Part shown: positions 60,748-64,000 of the stretch, piece by piece | Numbering within the stretch: the first letter of the stretch is position 1 | How the letters are laid out: each line of letters starts with the position of its first letter | NCBI GenBank assembly: GCA_033239125.1 | Contig: BSWB01000005.1 | Coordinates: 20,885,447 to 20,949,446 of the forward strand | Origin: Fagopyrum homotropicum | Taxonomy: Eukaryota; Streptophyta; Magnoliopsida; Caryophyllales; Polygonaceae | Direction of reading: 5' to 3' | Length of the DNA stretch: 64,000 nt | The notes under the pieces: model-generated | The model's database searches: none | The model's input: only the letters and a program-made list of their open reading frames with translations | What the model was told of the DNA's origin: nothing | Position numbers and translations under genes: made by a program

Positions 60748-63700
60748 ATGGTCTGTTCAGAGGGTTTTGGTGCAATGCCACCTACTTCCTCGACGGTGGT
60801 GAAGCAGGATGGGATGACGAAACCACTTTCTTTGACGGGGCCCACCAAGGGTGATTTGAAAAAGACTCGCGAATTGGAAAAGGTTTGAAAAAGACTCGCG
60901 AATTGGTTGGGTTTACTGCCTCTTTGGACCCGCCAAATAAGGTTATTGATGTATTTTTTGCTCTTAATTTTCAGTTTATGGTAGATGCTGGACTATATGA
61001 GAGCCAAGAAGAAACTGCTAAAAGGGAGGATATTCTTTTTCGGCTGAGGAAGGTAAACAGTTTTGTGCATCAGAATCTATGATAGATGGTCGGTGGATAA
61101 TTTGGGTGATCATTGGATGTTTGTGTGGGGTCAAAGAAGAGCTAACGAATGTCTTTAACGTGCATATCTCATATGCCAATTGAGTTGGTGAAACTATAAT
61201 TTAACTGTTATTCAGTGCTAGAAATTTTCCAATGGTTTGAGATCAAACTACTGTTGCTACCGTCATGTAGTTATCTTTGAAGCACCTTTCTGCTGATAAG
61301 GTCTATATTGTAGTTGCCTTTTTATGTTGTGGGATGAGACCATTGATTATGTTTTTGATATTGCATAGTTTAGAGTGAGACATTTTATATTCTTTCAAAT
61401 TTAGTTGTTACTGATAATATTGATTATTTTATAATTTTTGCAGATTGTTGTGGAATGGGTCAAACAAGTTATACAACTGAGAGGATATCCAGAGAAGATG
61501 GTCAAGGATGCAAATGCTCTTATCCTTACCTTTGGTTCCTATCGTCTCGGGGTAAGTTTATTTGATGAGGCTCAACATATCAAATATTTTACATCCTAAA
61601 TAGCTAGTTCCACGATTACCTTTATCTTATTCTGTGGCCAAATCAATACTGTTTTTTCAATCAAGGCTCAACATATCAAATATAGATGCCTATTTTTTAT
61701 TGTTAGCGGTTTATGCAAAGGCATTCTTCAGGTGCTTGCCTACTCTCTAATACTCGAGGCCCCTATTCCTTATTATTTGTTACAATGACAGGTACATGGT
61801 CCAGGGGCTGACATAGATGCTCTATGTGTGGGACCATCTTATGTAAACCGGGAGGTAATCATGTGGCTTGTATCATTTTCTCTTTTCTCTCTTTGACTTG
61901 TTTTTGGTATGGCTAACTCGTTTTATGTTTTCAGGAGGATTTCTTCTATCTGTTACATGCCATCCTTGCAGAGAAAGAGGAGATCACTGATCTACATCCC
62001 ATTCCTGATGCCCATGTCCCTGTTATGAAATTTAAGTTCAACGGGATTTCTATTGATCTCTTGTATGCAAGAATTTCTCGCTTAATTGTCCCAGATGTAA
62101 GTTTGAATTTTGATTTGAAGTAGTTGTCTTTACCGTGTCACTTGAAATTCTATTGCGAGTAGATGATCTACAATTCAGAAAATTGTTAAATTTCAAAACG
62201 AAAAAAGTTTGTTGCATGATTTGCATATAAATCAGTGATTTTGATCTTTTTTCTTTGAGGGTATAATGTGGGGTTCTAAACTTTTTCAAAACAAATTTAG
62301 GCCACCTACACTATTGTATCTTTTTATGATGACGTGTTGTTTACAGTCAAATTTTTGTATTCGTTGGGAGTAGAATTTGGCTAGCTCATGGATTCTATTG
62401 CACTATATTTTAGATTTCTTATGTTCATGAAATGATGTTACTGGATATTAGTAGCTCAACTTCACCTAATTACAACAAATGCTGCTCTTTGGGGATGATG
62501 CCAACTTTCCAGAAATCTTTGTATATAATGTCGTGCAATTTTTGTGGCAGGACTTGGATGTCTCTGATTTATCTCTGATGTACAATGTTGATGAAGCAAC
62601 TGCTCGTTCCCTCAATGGGTGTAGGGTTGCAGATCAAATTCTTAAGCTTGTGCCAAATAAAGAGGTGAATATGTGATTTTGATTGTTCACATTTGTGTTA
62701 CTGTGTGATTTGACTTGCTATTTGTTATCTCTATAGCCACTGACTGGGCATCAAGTTGGCACATAGTTTGACTTGTTCATCCATTGTCTTTAAGTTATAG
62801 CATCACCATGGTCTAACTATGAGCTTTTCTGTTTGTCTTTAGTGCTTCCGAACAACTCTCCGTTGTGTCAAATATTGGGCTAAACGGCGTGGAATTTACT
62901 CGAATGTAAGTTGCTCCTCCTTTTCGGGCTAGACATGCTTTATAATGATTCTATCCTGATATTCTGATCTTATCTGCTGTGCTTAGGTGACTGGATTTCT
63001 AGGCGGTGTGAATTGTGCCATTCTTGTTGCCCGGATCTGCCAACTATATCCAAATGCTGCTCCTAGTATGTTAGTTTGTCGTTTCTTTAGAGTCTTTACA
63101 CAGTGGCGTTGGCCGAACCCAGTGATGCTCTGTGATATCGAGGAAGATGACATTGGATTTGTGGTTTGGAATCCTCGAAAGTATCCCCGGGATCGTGTGC
63201 ATCGGATGCCTATCATTACTCCTGCTTACCCGTGTATGAATTCAAGTTACAGTGTGTCCACAACTACTCTCCAAGTTATGATGGAGCAGTTCCACTTTGG
63301 TAACAAGATTTGCCAGGTACTGTGTTTTGAAACATGCTAACTGAAATGTGGTCTTTGAGCTACTTCTGATGCCTGAAGTGTTACGTCGATTGGCAGGATA
63401 TAGAGCTGAATAAAGCACAATGGGGTTCTCTATTTGAGCCATATGAGTTTTTCGAAAGCTATAAAAGCTACGTACAGGTTGACATACTTGCAGTGCACGA
63501 GTATGACATGGTTCCTTGGAAGGGTTTGGTGGAATCACGACTCAGGGTGTTGGCTCAGATGGTAATATTTATGCTTCTTGGTTCCTTAGTGGTTAAGAAA
63601 AATATATCAGCCTGTGATGCTCAGATGGAGGATTCAGTTTCTGGAATTTTTCTTTCCACTCTTGTCTCTCCTTTAATTTGCCTCTAATGCCATTTCTAAG

Positions 63701-64000
63701 TTACGTTCTTATTTGTGCAGATGGAACAGCGTACTTTTGGGAAACTGCAGTGCCATCCTTACCCGCACCAGTATGCTGATGCATCTAAGAAGTGTGGCCA
63801 TTGTGCATTTTTCATCGGTTTGCAGCAAAAAACAGGGGAGATTGGGCAGGTTCAAAAGTTTGATCTTCGTGCCACTGTAGAGGAATTCAGGGAGAGCTTG
63901 AGATCTTTTAGTTCCTGGAAACCAGGGATGGAGCTTGCGGTTTCCTATGTCAGGAGAAGACAGCTCCCTAGTTACGTACATCCCAAGGGTCATAAATGTT
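60748..64000 (+). CDS. PAPS: Nuclear poly(A) polymerase, first ten exons (partial)
   Basis: It adds poly(A) tails to pre-mRNA 3' ends in the nucleus. Exons by frame and GT-AG: 60748-60882, 60975-61052, 61444-61551, 61792-61854, 61935-62096, 62551-62664, 62843-62905, 62987-63316, 63397-63561 and 63721 to the edge; all junctions are phase 0. About 499 codons are seen; plant PAPS proteins continue with an RNA-binding end and a variable C-terminal domain. Nucleotidyltransferase signature: FGSYRLG (G102, S103), then GADIDALCVG (D114, D116) and ISIDLLYA (D169), the metal-binding triad. Central domain: SLNGCRVADQIL, RTTLRCVKYWAKRRGIYSN, VTGFLGGVN, FFRVFTQWRWPNPVMLC, TPAYPCMNSSYSVS. Oddities: GVNC where GVNW is usual, and WKGLVESR where WKGWVESR is usual. 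Exon 1 ends in a tandem duplication that also supplies the donor. The frame is otherwise intact. Confidence 0.93.

Overview
This is nuclear DNA of a flowering plant, probably a eudicot. It has a split nuclear poly(A) polymerase gene with GT-AG introns, plant-type gene fragments, AT-rich intergenic DNA, and nested LTR retrotransposons of the Athila type (Ty3/gypsy) whose primer-binding sites match plant tRNA-Asp. About nine tenths of the window is transposon sequence.

Layout. 1-4983: a mosaic of short exon-like fragments on both strands, including one eIF2B-epsilon exon and exon 1 of a SNARE-associated Golgi (TVP38/TMEM64-type) gene. 4989-16815: element A1, an Athila-type element on the minus strand with 1762-bp LTRs and target duplication GCAAG; gag, protease, RT/RNase H and an ATHILA ORF-1 gene are all broken and the integrase is missing. 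16821-17125: a MITE-like AT-rich piece. 17126-17862: an LTR fragment. 17915-39480: an old Ty1/copia element on the plus strand, interrupted by A2 (18643-29781, minus, TSD ATGAT, no pol) and A3 (32448-39159, plus, TSD AGAGA, one chimeric ORF). A2 itself carries two solo LTRs of one family. 39598-40783: an LTR fragment holding a SINE. 40863-42583 and 49287-49480: a third LTR family, split by A4 (42589-49281, minus, TSD TGTAG, one chimeric ORF). 49490-53650: LTR debris, tandem repeats and a 2.7-kb solo LTR. 53761-55150: a LINE remnant. 55158-58833: A5, a truncated element with a chimeric LTR. 58834-59366: a copia gag remnant. 59770-60565: AT-rich repeats and an (AT)n tract. 60748 to the end: the 5' ten exons of a poly(A) polymerase gene, the only host gene that looks functional.

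None of the Athila-type elements could move by itself: A1 lacks integrase, A2 lacks pol, A3 and A4 lack gag and nearly all of pol, and A5 is truncated. A1, A2, A3 and A4 nevertheless keep TSDs, PBS, PPT and paired LTRs, which fits mobilisation in trans by autonomous relatives.

The most unusual signal is non-coding. Each element family carries its own short palindrome (arms differ, the core is often CGGNCG) in triplet clusters at the same two LTR positions, and in A1 also inside gag-pol linkers. Separately, RNA-like hairpins with compensatory changes are conserved next to the PPT, next to an internal PPT-like site, and downstream of the pol-position ORF. A 16-bp TTACCCGGTAA-type motif is repeated three or four times in most of the LTRs of this group. 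I cannot tell from the sequence alone what these elements bind or do.
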